DNA of 64,000 nucleotides from Vibrio splendidus (GCF_002873455.1 NZ_MCUN01000010.1:1-64000), one strand, 5' to 3'. Positions 43,620-52,879 are shown, counted from the first letter of the stretch. A program made the numbers and translations. Notes: generated by a model from the sequence alone, not told the origin.

Positions 43620-45281
43620 ATGACCCTAACCATCAAAAACCGCCTTTATATTCTCTCTTTCATTCCTTTGCTACTAATGGCAATTGGCATGATGAGCGTG
43701 ACGTATATGAAGAGCACCGAGCTAACCGCACAGCAAGTAGAATCGACGCGTAGCAATATGATGGCGATGAAAGAAAAGGAACTCAAAGCGTACCTGCAAA
43801 TGGCCTATTCTTCGATCAGCCCATTTTTAGATAAAGGGGCAACGCTAGAAGAAGCTTTACCAACATTAAAAACCCTAGAATATGGCGAATCAGGCTATAT
43901 TTTTGGTTATGACTCTAAAGGTGTCCGAGTGGTCGTTGGGCAAAGTAACGATGGTATTGGTAAAAACTACTATGACCTTCAAGACAAGCAAGGTAATTAC
44001 CTAATCCGAGATCTAATCAAGAACTCAAAATTGGGCGAATTTACAACTTACTACTTCCCTAAGCCGGGCCAATCTGTCGCGTTGCCAAAACTCAGCTACT
44101 CAGTATTTGTTCCGCAGTGGGACTTAATGCTTGGTACTGGTTTCTACACCGATGACATCGACGCTGTTATTGCCGAGATGAAAGAAAGTTCGAACGCCGC
44201 GTTACAAAGTTCCCTGACTGCTATCGCGATTTTCTGTGGATTGATTGCCCTAGTAGTAGCAGTTTTCGCTGTTGCAGTGAACCGCACCATCATGCAACCT
44301 CTTGAGCAGTTCGACCGTTCAATTAGTGCCTTTGCAAGTGGTGAGGCGGATTTAACCGCTCGAATGGAAAAATTCAAAGCCCCTGAGTTCACTAAACTCA
44401 GTGAAAACTTCAACGCCTTCGTTGCTAGCCTACAAACCATCATCCGCAGCGTGAGTGATGTTGGCCAGCAAGTCGTCGCAGAAACCAGCAGTATGTCTTC
44501 TCGCGCCGCTCAGGTTGATGAAATTGCCACAGGTCAGCGTGAAGAGACTGAACAAGTTGCAACAGCAATGACCGAAATGACAACAACAGCACAAGAGATC
44601 TCAAGTAACGCAAGCCAAGCGGCTGACTCAGCGAAGCTTGCAGAAGGTAATGCCAAAGAAGCTCAACAAATAGTGAACGCTGCTGCCAATTCTGTTGCTG
44701 GTCTCGCTAGTGAAGTATCCGAAGCCAACACTGTGGTATCTAGATTAGAGGGTGATGTACAAAACATTTCGTCGTCACTGACGGTCATTCAAGATATTGC
44801 CGAACAAACAAACTTACTAGCACTGAATGCCGCAATTGAAGCCGCTCGAGCTGGTGAGCAAGGGCGTGGATTCGCAGTGGTCGCGGACGAGGTTCGTAAA
44901 CTGGCAAGCCGAACTCAAGAAAGCACTGGCGACATCCATAAAATGATTCAGCAGCTAAAAGCCGCCTCAGATGCTGCCGTAAAAGCCATGGATTCGAGCC
45001 AAAATAAAAGTGCTCAAACGGTGGAAGAAGCGAATGCCGCAGCCGCAGCACTGGCGAAAATCCAAGAGTCGATTGATACGATCATGGACATGAACTCATT
45101 GATTGCTACCGCGACAGAGCAGCAAAACATTGTTGGCCAAGAGATATCTCAACGTATTGTGGTGATTTCCGATCAAAGCTCACAATCGGCATCATTAGCG
45201 AATCAAAACCGTGCGGGTAGCCAAAACCTCAACAGCCGCGCAAATGAGCTGTACCACTTGGTGGATCGCTTCACGGTCTAG
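43620..45281 (+). CDS. Methyl-accepting chemotaxis protein with single Cache domain
   Basis: A 553-residue chemoreceptor. TM1 is residues 9-31, then a periplasmic single Cache (sCache_2) domain of about 155 residues ([53 protein letters not shown]). TM2 lies about 190-212, followed by HAMP and a signalling domain with the conserved hairpin tip ([37 protein letters not shown]). No C-terminal CheR-binding pentapeptide is present. The ATG at 43620 has AGGAAG 6-7 nt upstream. sCache_2 receptors typically sense small organic acids; the ligand is unknown. Confidence 0.93.
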   Translation: MTLTIKNRLYILSFIPLLLMAIGMMSVTYMKSTELTAQQVESTRSNMMAMKEKELKAYLQMAYSSISPFLDKGATLEEALPTLKTLEYGESGYIFGYDSKGVRVVVGQSNDGIGKNYYDLQDKQGNYLIRDLIKNSKLGEFTTYYFPKPGQSVALPKLSYSVFVPQWDLMLGTGFYTDDIDAVIAEMKESSNAALQSSLTAIAIFCGLIALVVAVFAVAVNRTIMQPLEQFDRSISAFASGEADLTARMEKFKAPEFTKLSENFNAFVASLQTIIRSVSDVGQQVVAETSSMSSRAAQVDEIATGQREETEQVATAMTEMTTTAQEISSNASQAADSAKLAEGNAKEAQQIVNAAANSVAGLASEVSEANTVVSRLEGDVQNISSSLTVIQDIAEQTNLLALNAAIEAARAGEQGRGFAVVADEVRKLASRTQESTGDIHKMIQQLKAASDAAVKAMDSSQNKSAQTVEEANAAAAALAKIQESIDTIMDMNSLIATATEQQNIVGQEISQRIVVISDQSSQSASLANQNRAGSQNLNSRANELYHLVDRFTV

Positions 45282-45370
45282 GATATTTATGGCCTATTAA
45301 ACAGTAAATAAACGCTGCCTATAAATCGCAAGTAAACGCTATTTAACGTTAAGATTTTTCACACTAAATA

Positions 45371-45411
45371 AAAACGGGCTTCAGAATCTCAACTCTGAAG
45401 CCCGTTTTTAA
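45371..45411. terminator. Terminator between chemoreceptor and Nth-like genes
   Basis: AAAACGGGCTTCAGA and TCTGAAGCCCGTTTT form a 15-bp perfect stem with flanking A and T runs, so it works in both directions. Confidence 0.92.
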
Positions 45412-45450
45412 TTAAATGGGGTATTGAATAAGGAAGCATATTGCACCGCT

Positions 45451-46128
45451 CTAAGACCCAAATTCAGCCTCAACACAGCTTTGATTCAAAGGACAATGTT
45501 CACACTTGGGCTTAGGGTTACAAAACTGCTGACCATGTTCGACTAGCAAACCATGATAGTGGCCGTACTTTTTAGTATCTAGAGGGATCACGCTTTCCAT
45601 CAAGGTTCGAAATTTTTCATACGATTTAGGCACATCGAGCCCATTACGAGTGAAGATCCTTCTTGCGTACGCATCAATCACAAAAGATGGTTTACCTATC
45701 GCATATACCAGAATCGCGTCAGCCGTTTCACCACCGATTCCTTTGACTTCCAATAGCTCATTTCGCAGCTTATCTTTGTCCTGTTCTCGCACCACAGACA
45801 TATCGTATTGATACTTCGAAAACCACTCAGTCACGGCCTTCAACTTAATGGCTTTTTGATTATAGTAGCCACTCGAACGAATCTTTTGGGCAAGATCATC
45901 AAGATCCATATCGGCTACTGAGCTTGGATCGCACTTATCGCCTAAGTTGGTGAGTGCTTTCTCTGCGTTCTTCCAGTTGGTGTTCTGAACCAGAATAGCG
46001 CCTAAAACTATCTCGTAAGGGTCTTCCCTTTGCCACCAATCAAAATAGCCATAGTGCTGCTCAAGGGAGTCGAACACGTTAAGGATCAGCTCGGCTTGAC
46101 CCTTTGAATTGAAGTGGCTTTGGGTCAT
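45451..46128 (-). CDS. Endonuclease III-family DNA glycosylase
   Basis: A 225-residue HhH-GPD protein with an iron-sulfur cluster. The helix-hairpin-helix reads LLEVKGIGGETADAIL, the catalytic Asp lies in FVIDAYARRIFTRNGL, and the cluster ligands are CNPKPKCEHCPLNQSC. Endonuclease III has Lys in the hairpin (GVGRKTA) for beta-lyase activity; here that position is Glu (GIGGETA). This fits monofunctional glycosylases such as MagIII, which remove alkylated purines. It follows a LysR gene by 4 bp and is probably co-transcribed. The lesion specificity is inferred only. Confidence 0.87.
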   Translation of the reverse strand: MTQSHFNSKGQAELILNVFDSLEQHYGYFDWWQREDPYEIVLGAILVQNTNWKNAEKALTNLGDKCDPSSVADMDLDDLAQKIRSSGYYNQKAIKLKAVTEWFSKYQYDMSVVREQDKDKLRNELLEVKGIGGETADAILVYAIGKPSFVIDAYARRIFTRNGLDVPKSYEKFRTLMESVIPLDTKKYGHYHGLLVEHGQQFCNPKPKCEHCPLNQSCVEAEFGS

Positions 46129-46132
46129 AGAA

Positions 46133-47002
46133 CTAATCCAGTTGCTCAGATAAGAAGTCCACTAGTAAGCGAACCTTTGAAGACAGGTTACGGTTCTGAG
46201 GATAAAGCGCCCATATCCCTTCTTTGTCGTCTCGATAATCGGATAGCACTTCGACCAACTCTCCCGACTCTAGATCTTCACTCACGTAATATTCAGGCAG
46301 TTGAACCAAGCCAATGCTCTGTTTGGCGGCGTCCAATAAGGCTAAGCCACTGTTACACCTAATTCGTCCATTAACACGAACCGAGCGAGGGCGTTTATTC
46401 TCTTTGAAGCGCCAATGTTCAAACCCACCAACTAAACATTGGTGATTATTTAGTTCAGATAATGTATGTGGCTCGCCATAGCGTTCAATATATTCAGGGC
46501 TTGCACATACATAAAGCTGTCGTTGAGATAGCTTCTTTGCTACCAAGCTTGAATCTTCCAAACGGCCAAGACGAATCGCCACATCAACGCCAGAATCGAT
46601 GAGATCGAGCTTTTGATTGGTCAACATCAGCTCAAGTTCGACTTGTGGGTGAAGCTTTAAGAATTGGTGAAGTATTGGGGCGAGTTGACGCTCACCATAA
46701 GTGACAGGCGCCGTGACTTTCAGTAAGCCTTTTGGTGTGGATTGCATCTGCGTAACCGCAAGCTCAGCAATTTCTAAGCCTTCGACCAGCAACTTACACT
46801 GCTGATAATAGAGTTGCCCAGCCTCTGTTAAAGAAACCTTACGCGTCGTTCGATTGAGCAGTTTTACTGCGAGTCGTTCTTCAAGGTTTGCCACTCTACG
46901 ACTGATTTGAGCTACCGACGTAGCGAGTTTCTGGGCAGCACCGGTAAAGCTTTCACGCTCAGCCACTGCAACGAACTCACTTACCCCTTCCCAATTGGCC
47001 AT
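46133..47002 (-). CDS. LysR-family transcriptional regulator
   Basis: A 289-residue LysR protein with HTH VSEFVAVAERESFTGAAQKLATSVAQISRRVANLEERL near the N-terminus and the turn KLLNRTTRKVSLT. The effector domain is of the common CrgA-like type. It sits 4 bp upstream of the DNA glycosylase gene. There is no intact divergent gene, only a gene relic, so its original target may have been lost. Confidence 0.9.
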   Translation of the reverse strand: MANWEGVSEFVAVAERESFTGAAQKLATSVAQISRRVANLEERLAVKLLNRTTRKVSLTEAGQLYYQQCKLLVEGLEIAELAVTQMQSTPKGLLKVTAPVTYGERQLAPILHQFLKLHPQVELELMLTNQKLDLIDSGVDVAIRLGRLEDSSLVAKKLSQRQLYVCASPEYIERYGEPHTLSELNNHQCLVGGFEHWRFKENKRPRSVRVNGRIRCNSGLALLDAAKQSIGLVQLPEYYVSEDLESGELVEVLSDYRDDKEGIWALYPQNRNLSSKVRLLVDFLSEQLD

Positions 47003-47075
47003 GTTTTTACCTTATATTGAACGATGGTTACCCATACAGTGTATTGAAGTTATAAATCAGTGTCACCTTGCTTAA

Positions 47076-47261
47076 TATGCTCAGCGTATAAAAGCTCTCG
47101 ACCTACAATCGTTCCAACAAACAACAAAGTACGATTCGTTCAAGATTGATGACGCGAACATGGAAGTGAAAAAAATCACGAATATGAACGGCGACATTCA
47201 TTACCAAGCGAACGTAAAAGTTGACTACCGTTACACATACAAAGACGGTCGTAGCAGCTAA
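47076..47261 (+). pseudogene. 3' remnant of a gene, probably DUF3316 family
   Basis: Frame open from after a TAA (47073-47075) to a TAA at 47259-47261, with strongly Vibrio-like codons but no start. The end reads DANMEVKKITNMNGDIHYQA, then NVKVDYRYTYKDGRSS. This resembles the C-terminus of the small secreted DUF3316 proteins of vibrios as I recall them. The 5' two-thirds is missing up to the LysR start at 47002, so it is a truncated relic. Confidence 0.55.
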
Positions 47262-47307
47262 CACCGAATGATTGGTCAGTTTTAAAAACCGATCTCGCAT
47301 CCAAAAA

Positions 47308-47341
47308 GAAAGCCCGTACTCATTGAGTACGGGCTTTTTTG
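47308..47341 (+). terminator. Terminator downstream of the relic
   Basis: AAAGCCCGTACTC and GAGTACGGGCTTT form a 13-bp stem with an ATT loop and a T tail. It probably belonged to the relic gene. Confidence 0.9.
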
Positions 47342-47577
47342 CTCATGCTAAAAACGAAGATACTTACGCATCTGAATACGAAGGGGACAATCAAACTAGT
47401 CGTATCCAAAAATGTTGCCAATACCTTCAACTTCCAACTAAGAAACTAAATTGGCGATTGCTCCAAACACCGTGCCCACATTATTTTTGTACTTATTTAC
47501 TACTTAGGAGCGCTATTACTGGAGAAGTATCGGAAATAACACCATAATGTACGGCTCAAAAGTAAATAGGTATGAAC

Positions 47578-48003
47578 ATGAAAATTTGTGGTGTTGAAAT
47601 CAAAGGTAACGATGCAGTCATCTGTCTTCTTTCTCTGTCAGATGGTGTATTTAATATCCCTGATTGCCGAGTTTCAAAGGTTGCGATTAGCGACGCAAAC
47701 GACACGCAGAATATGAAAGACTTTCAATTCTCTTTTGCAAAGTTAATGGAAGATTACCAAGTAGACAAAGTTGTGATTCGTCAACGCCAAACAAAAGGTA
47801 AATTTGCTGGCGGTGGCTTTGGTTTTAAACTAGAAGCAGCAATTCAATTGATCGATGGCCTAGACGTAACCGTTGTATCACCTGCTGACATCAAAGAGAG
47901 CCTTAAGCGCAACCCTCTTATGATGAAGTTCAAAGAAACTGGCCTTAAGCAATACCAAGAAGCACCGTTTACAACGGCTTACGCTTGTTTAATGCAGCGC
48001 TAA
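47578..48003 (+). CDS. DUF3010 family protein
   Basis: A 141-residue cytoplasmic protein matching the DUF3010 family: MKICGVEIKGNDAVICLLSL, DCRVSKVAISDANDTQ, KVVIRQRQTKGKFAGGGFGFKLEAAIQLI, VVSPADIKESLKRNPL, and a C-terminal FTTAYACL. The N-terminal beta-hairpin and GxExKG resemble an RNase H-like nuclease or RuvC-type fold, but that is only a suggestion. The ATG at 47578 is chosen because TAGG lies 7 nt before it. It is a single-gene unit. Confidence 0.87.
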   Translation: MKICGVEIKGNDAVICLLSLSDGVFNIPDCRVSKVAISDANDTQNMKDFQFSFAKLMEDYQVDKVVIRQRQTKGKFAGGGFGFKLEAAIQLIDGLDVTVVSPADIKESLKRNPLMMKFKETGLKQYQEAPFTTAYACLMQR

Positions 48004-48033
48004 TCAATAGTCGCTAGCCAATATTTGATACAG

Positions 48034-48066
48034 AAAGAGCCTGAATGTTCAGGCTCTTTTTTGTTT
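48034..48066. terminator. Terminator after the DUF3010 gene
   Basis: AAGAGCCTGAA and TTCAGGCTCTT form a stem with a short TG loop, followed by a T run. Confidence 0.9.
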
Positions 48067-48095
48067 CTATCACTCGGCTAGTTTTGATGAAACAC

Positions 48096-48995
48096 TTACC
48101 GCTCTAGCGCTGTTCGCCTGCGAGCCTTAATCCATTCCGGCTTTTTCACCACCAGATAAACCGCAGCGGCCGACAGAGCAAAGCCCATAGCACCGTAGAT
48201 ATCGAACGACTCACCGAAGATAAGCCAAGCTTGAATTGCCGTCGTTGGTGGTACTAAGTAAAACACCGACGCCACACTTGAAGACGCACCGTGCTCTACC
48301 ATGTAAAGCAGCAACAGAATGGCGATGCACGATAAAACAATCACTAACCAAGCAAGCGTCAGAGTGAATTCAATAGTCCAGTTCACTTGCATGGTTTCGT
48401 AACGCATCGCAAAGGGTAAAAATAACGAAGCTGCAGCAAGATATTGCACCATCGCGCCGCCGACCATATCCGTCCCTTTGCAGAAACGCTTTTGGTATAG
48501 AGTACCGACCGTAATACCCACCAGCGAAACCAAGCACAACAACGTCGCCATGCCCTTTTGATCATCTGATTGCCATTCAATATTGCCCATCAACACTAGG
48601 CTAATACCCACGAAACCAAGAGCCAAACCGAGCCATTGCGCTAAGTTAAAACGCTGTGAAGTATAGCTAATCATAATCAAGGCAGTCAGGATCGGTTGTA
48701 AGCCAACAAGTAGAGAACTCAACCCAGCAGGCATACCCATATCAATCGCCAGATAAGTGCCACCAAGGTAGAAACCATGAATTAAAATACCGACCACACA
48801 AGCGTGGAAGAATGCTCGACCACGAGGGATTCGACGCTTGAGGATTGCGATCAAAACCAAGAACAACGCCACATTGGCTACCATCCTGAGTGAAAGTAAC
48901 GTTGCGGGTTCAGCATATTCCACACCAAGGCGGGCGCCAACAAAGCCCGACGACCACAATATTACAAACACAAATGGAATCATTTTAATCAGCAT
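48096..48995 (-). CDS. EamA/DMT-family exporter
   Basis: A 299-residue drug/metabolite transporter with ten transmembrane helices in two EamA repeats (about residues 5-135 and 150-285). Marks are FVILWSSGFVGARLGVEYAEP in helix 1 and FYLVPPTTAIQAWLIFGESF in helix 9. Such proteins export amino acids, nucleosides or other metabolites. It is divergent from a MocR-type PLP-dependent regulator, with three direct ACAGATA repeats between them. The substrate is therefore probably an amino acid or vitamin-B6-related compound sensed by that regulator. Confidence 0.9.
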   Translation of the reverse strand: MLIKMIPFVFVILWSSGFVGARLGVEYAEPATLLSLRMVANVALFLVLIAILKRRIPRGRAFFHACVVGILIHGFYLGGTYLAIDMGMPAGLSSLLVGLQPILTALIMISYTSQRFNLAQWLGLALGFVGISLVLMGNIEWQSDDQKGMATLLCLVSLVGITVGTLYQKRFCKGTDMVGGAMVQYLAAASLFLPFAMRYETMQVNWTIEFTLTLAWLVIVLSCIAILLLLYMVEHGASSSVASVFYLVPPTTAIQAWLIFGESFDIYGAMGFALSAAAVYLVVKKPEWIKARRRTALER

Positions 48996-49043
48996 TACAA
49001 ACCTCTGGTCAACTCTTCATCAATACTGTTACCTTAGTTGGGT

Positions 49044-49093
49044 ACAGATAACTAATAAAGACACAGATATAACACTTTAAATGGTTACAGATA
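49044..49093. promoter_or_regulatory. Three direct ACAGATA repeats between exporter and MocR genes
   Basis: ACAGATA occurs at 49044-49050, 49063-49069 and 49087-49093, all on the plus strand, spaced 19 and 24 bp. The first and third copies are extended as GGTACAGATA and GGTTACAGATA. MocR-type regulators commonly bind direct repeats, so these are probable sites controlling the divergent genes. Confidence 0.6.
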
Positions 49094-49118
49094 GATGATC
49101 AGTAACGAGGGATAAAAT

Positions 49119-50546
49119 GTGAATGTAGAACTCAGCTACAATAAATATCTAGCTACCGAACAACACATTAAAGCTCAGATTGATAAAGGGCTCTTTCACC
49201 CAGATGATCGCCTACCCTCGATTCGCCAACTCAGTGAACAGCTTGGCGTGAGCAAAAATACCGTGATTCGCGCCTATCAAGAACTGGAAGCTACAGGTTG
49301 GGTGTACTCAGTTCCCAAGTCGGGTTATCGCGTTAAAGCACCCAACACCACAAGTTGGGATTCACCTAGCCAACCTCAAAAAGTTGACCTCTTGTCTGTC
49401 ACCAAATCGGTGCTCTCTCGTCCGAAAGGTCGTCTGAAACTGTTGGCAGGTTCTGCGCACCCAAACATCAACAACCCCGCTATTCGTAGCCTATATGCTG
49501 AAATTGGCCGCCACAGCCGTTTACAAACCCAGTTACCCGGTTACTACCAACTACCTCCTGGCGACGAGCAATTAGTAAAGCAATTGTTAAAGATCACCCA
49601 TGATCTAGGTGTGCCCGCGGGATCGAAAGAGATTGCGATTACCCACGGCGCACAACAGGCGATCAGTTTGGCATTGCGTGCATTGACCAAACCGGGGGAC
49701 ATTGTCGCTGTTGAGTCACCATGTTACTTCGGTAACCTACTTTTGCTCGAATCTCTGGGGTTACAAGCTCTTGAAATACCAAGTAGCGTTAGCCACGGGA
49801 TCGACATTCCATCACTACAAAATGCACTTGATAAATGGGGAGTAAAAACGCTGTTACTGACGCCAAATTTTACCAACCCTACCGGCTCAAGAATGCCTTT
49901 AGCCAATAGAAAGGCACTATTAGAGATCACCGGAACTTTACCAATCATTGAAGATGATGTGTTCGGCAGTCTGGCGTTTGATACACCAATTGCTAGCTTA
50001 AAAGAACTTGATGACCAAGATCGAGTTATCTACGTGAATTCGCTATCTAAAACCCTAGACTCTCGCCTACGCATTGGTTGGTTACTCTCAGGACGTTACC
50101 AAGCTCAAGTCGAAAAATATCTACTTTGCGACAACATGGGCAGCTCCAATCTCATGCAATCCGCAGTCGGACAGTTTCTCACCACAGGCAAATACCGCAG
50201 CCATTTATCTAAAATGAAGCGGCTCTATCAAACCAATCAGAAACAGTTCCAAAGCCTATTAATACAAGCATTGGATAGCTATCCGCACCTTATCGGCCGC
50301 TACCATTTATCGAAACCTGAAGGGTCTTTTTTAAACTGGATAACACTGCCAGAATCCGTCGATAGTTATGCCGTTTATCAAGATTGCTTGAAACATAAAT
50401 TGGGGATATTACCCGGTACCGTGTTTGGCACTCACGACCAATTCAAGCACTGCTTACGCTTTACCGTCGCTAACATTGAAGAAAATAAAGATTGGCAACA
50501 GGGGATCGTGACACTGGCGAAATTGATCGCCAAACATGCACGCTGA
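49119..50546 (+). CDS. MocR/PdxR-type GntR regulator with aminotransferase-like domain
   Basis: A 475-residue two-domain regulator. The N-terminal GntR winged helix lies about residues 8-72 (LFHPDDRLPSIRQLSEQLGVSKNTVIRAYQELEATGWV). A fold-type I aminotransferase domain follows, with the PLP-binding Lys in YVNSLSKTLDSRLRIGW and the Asn/Asp of LLTPNFTNPTG and IEDDVF. Such regulators use PLP-bound amino acids or PLP itself as signal. The gene starts with GTG, 7 nt after GAGGG. It probably controls the divergent EamA exporter. Confidence 0.92.
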   Translation: MNVELSYNKYLATEQHIKAQIDKGLFHPDDRLPSIRQLSEQLGVSKNTVIRAYQELEATGWVYSVPKSGYRVKAPNTTSWDSPSQPQKVDLLSVTKSVLSRPKGRLKLLAGSAHPNINNPAIRSLYAEIGRHSRLQTQLPGYYQLPPGDEQLVKQLLKITHDLGVPAGSKEIAITHGAQQAISLALRALTKPGDIVAVESPCYFGNLLLLESLGLQALEIPSSVSHGIDIPSLQNALDKWGVKTLLLTPNFTNPTGSRMPLANRKALLEITGTLPIIEDDVFGSLAFDTPIASLKELDDQDRVIYVNSLSKTLDSRLRIGWLLSGRYQAQVEKYLLCDNMGSSNLMQSAVGQFLTTGKYRSHLSKMKRLYQTNQKQFQSLLIQALDSYPHLIGRYHLSKPEGSFLNWITLPESVDSYAVYQDCLKHKLGILPGTVFGTHDQFKHCLRFTVANIEENKDWQQGIVTLAKLIAKHAR

Positions 50547-50601
50547 ACAGACCATGCACGCTAAACGGACAAGTAATCCCTACTGAACTCAAACCAATAC
50601 A

Positions 50602-50633
50602 ACAAAGCCCCACTCGACCGAGCGGGGCTTTGA
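50602..50633. terminator. Terminator after the MocR gene
   Basis: CAAAGCCCC and GGGGCTTTG form a stem around an 11-nt loop that pairs further (CTCG). It lies between converging genes. Confidence 0.85.
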
Positions 50634-50683
50634 TTATTCACATTACCTCTTGGGACAAGATTACTTCACTTAATCAAAAGCGA

Positions 50684-51232
50684 CTAACCTTGCCAAGCAA
50701 ACTGTTCGAACACCTTATCTACCGGTGTTTCAGCAACACGGTTTACGTAGTTACTGATCACTTTCTGAGACAAACCAAGAATGACTTCGAGCACTTGTTG
50801 TTGGCCGTAACCCGCCGCAAAGAAGGCTTCCATTTCGTTCGCTGACACATTGCCACGATTACGAACCATGCTTAGCGTGAAGTCGTGCAGTGCTTGCAGC
50901 TTCTCAGTTGGCATTGTTGTGCGATTGCGCAGCGCTTCGGTAATAGCAGGGTCAACCTTCATTGAGTGTGCGATGCCTGTGTGCGCTGGTACGCAGTAGT
51001 GGCATTCATGTTCAACGTTGATGGTTTGCCACACTACTGTCAATTCGTCTGCATCGAAAGATGTGTCACTGAAAGCTTGATGAAGTTGAGTGTAAGCCTT
51101 CAGAGTATTCGGTGATTCAGCCATCACACCAAAAAGACCTGGTACTCTTCCCATCTGTTTAGCTGCACCTTCAAGAATAGGTTTACTTTGCTCTGGTGCT
51201 GATTCTACTGAGTGAATTTTGAAATTGGTCAT
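50684..51232 (-). CDS. Carboxymuconolactone decarboxylase/AhpD-like protein
   Basis: A 182-residue all-helical protein of the CMD/AhpD superfamily, with the redox motif HECHYCVPAHTGIAHSM (CxxC plus downstream His) that in AhpD gives alkylhydroperoxidase activity. The long QMGRVPGLFGVMAESPNTLKAY start is typical of the uncharacterised peroxidase-related type. AAAGGAA lies before the ATG. Two perfect GAACGATCGTTC palindromes stand 96-131 bp upstream and match the operator style of TetR regulators, so it is probably induced by a reactive compound. Confidence 0.88.
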   Translation of the reverse strand: MTNFKIHSVESAPEQSKPILEGAAKQMGRVPGLFGVMAESPNTLKAYTQLHQAFSDTSFDADELTVVWQTINVEHECHYCVPAHTGIAHSMKVDPAITEALRNRTTMPTEKLQALHDFTLSMVRNRGNVSANEMEAFFAAGYGQQQVLEVILGLSQKVISNYVNRVAETPVDKVFEQFAWQG

Positions 51233-51325
51233 CGTTTTTTCCTTTCAATTCTCTACCTAAATTTGACTCACAATCGGAGTGATACATGACGGCTCTCCGT
51301 TGGCGTGAAAACAATATAGAAAAAA

Positions 51326-51365
51326 TAGAACGATCGTTCAAGCGTTATTTTGAACGATCGTTCTG
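51326..51365. promoter_or_regulatory. Paired TetR-type operators upstream of the CMD gene
   Basis: GAACGATCGTTC occurs at 51328-51339 and 51352-51363, perfect 12-bp palindromes 24 bp apart and extended by flanking A/T. The dyad resembles GAACGAACGTTC before the TetR gene at 60950, the best candidate for the regulator. Confidence 0.75.
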
Positions 51366-51651
51366 ATTCTTTTTTTGATGACAAAAAATGAAAATACATG
51401 CAGGGTTAATGCAAATTAGCAAGGTTTTGAACGAATCTAACTGAAACTAAAAGTCGTCTTAACCAACGAATGAACACAGATCATGAGTGAGCGGCCAATC
51501 TAAGATAGTTATCAGAAAGATAAAACAACTCACAAGGTGAATGCCAAAAACAACCAGCCATATACAACGCAAATCTCTTCGTAAATTTTTTAGAAAAATT
51601 CAAAAATTATTAGAATTTAACCCCTAACTTTACTGATTAATTTGGTAGGCT

Positions 51652-51669
51652 TGGCAACAAATATTTACA
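51652..51669 (+). promoter_or_regulatory. TyrR-box-like sequence
   Basis: TGGCAA-CAAATA-TTTACA matches TGTAAA-N6-TTTACA in 10 of 12 fixed bases, about 40 bp before the permease start. It is consistent with control of an aromatic amino acid transporter by TyrR. Confidence 0.5.
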
Positions 51670-51709
51670 ATCCAACTAAAAATTAATTGGATACCTTGAG
51701 GTTGCTTTC

Positions 51710-52879
51710 TTGAATATGAAATTATTCGGCAGTTCTTTGATTCTTTCAGGAACTGCATTAGGGGCTGGTATGCTTGCCATTCCCATGGTGTTGGCCCAAT
51801 TTGGCTTTATGATCAGCTCAGTGCTGATGCTACTTATCTTTATCGGCACCACTTACTCTGCTCTTCTACTAGCAGAAGCGTGCACCAAAACTAAAGACAA
51901 CAGTGGCATGAGCAGTGTTGCTTACCTAACGCTAGGCAGCAAAGGTAAACATTTTATCAATGCACTCTTTTACCTGCTGTTGGTGTGCATGCTCATCGCT
52001 TATATCTTGGGTGTCGGCGACATCATTCATAAGCTACTGCTCGATGTTGGCGTCGATGTGTCTACATCGGTTGCCTATACCATTTTCAGCCTATTGATGG
52101 GGGTGTTAGTGGTGGCGGGTAAGTCGTATATCGACAAGTTAAATCGTGGTTTATTCATCATGATGGTGGTGATGCTACTTATTGTTATTGCCTCTTTGTT
52201 TAGTAATATTCGTCTTGATTACCTGACTCAAACTAGCAAATACACGGCTAATGATGTAGTGCAATACAGCGCGGTTATCTTTACCAGCTTTGCCTCTATG
52301 GTCGTTATACCGTCACTGGTTATCTACAACCGAGAAGCGACTCAAAAACAGATCCGCAATATGATTCTATTGGGTTCAGTGATCCCATTGATCTGCTACC
52401 TAACTTGGTTATTCGCGATTATTGGTAACCTTGGTACTGACGCAATTAGTCAGTTCCACAACATTTCAGAACTGATCTCGGCGTTTAGCGGACAATCTGC
52501 TTGGTTGAAAGTGGTGATTGCCCTTTTCTCAGCATTGGCATTGGTGACCTCTTTCCTTGGCGTGTCGATGGCGCTGTACGACCAAAACAAAGACGCTGTC
52601 ACTAACAACAAGCTGTTGGCTTACGCATTAACTTTCGTACTGCCTTTGGTACTCGCTGAGCTGTTTGCTAGCCAATTCGTAAGCATGCTGGACTATGCAG
52701 GCATGGTGTTGGTGTTCCTAGCTATCTGGGGTCCACTGGCGATGGTAGTTAAGGTTCGTAGACCTGATTTTCCTCACCTACAAACCGAAGGCAGCTATAC
52801 CGCAGCCGGTGGCGACACGGCACTGATGGCAACATTCGGGTTTGGAGCTCTGATCTTTATCTCTTGGTTTATGGGTTAA
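51710..52879 (+). CDS. Aromatic amino acid permease (TyrP/Mtr family)
   Basis: A 389-residue inner-membrane permease of the HAAAP family, with 11 predicted helices. It begins GSSLILSGTALGAGMLAIPMVLAQFGF, the family signature for tyrosine and tryptophan uptake. IYNREATQKQIRNMILLGSVIPLICYLTWLFAIIGNLG is also characteristic. I cannot separate TyrP from Mtr by eye; the box upstream favours tyrosine. A TTG at 51710 has GAGG 8 nt upstream, whereas the ATG two codons later is 14 nt away, so the TTG is probably used. Confidence 0.88.
   Translation: MNMKLFGSSLILSGTALGAGMLAIPMVLAQFGFMISSVLMLLIFIGTTYSALLLAEACTKTKDNSGMSSVAYLTLGSKGKHFINALFYLLLVCMLIAYILGVGDIIHKLLLDVGVDVSTSVAYTIFSLLMGVLVVAGKSYIDKLNRGLFIMMVVMLLIVIASLFSNIRLDYLTQTSKYTANDVVQYSAVIFTSFASMVVIPSLVIYNREATQKQIRNMILLGSVIPLICYLTWLFAIIGNLGTDAISQFHNISELISAFSGQSAWLKVVIALFSALALVTSFLGVSMALYDQNKDAVTNNKLLAYALTFVLPLVLAELFASQFVSMLDYAGMVLVFLAIWGPLAMVVKVRRPDFPHLQTEGSYTAAGGDTALMATFGFGALIFISWFMG

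Noticed and set aside
44785..45051. 88-residue minus-strand ORF in the chemoreceptor gene
   Set aside because: Antisense of the highly conserved signalling tip; Arg/Leu-rich composition is typical of such shadows.
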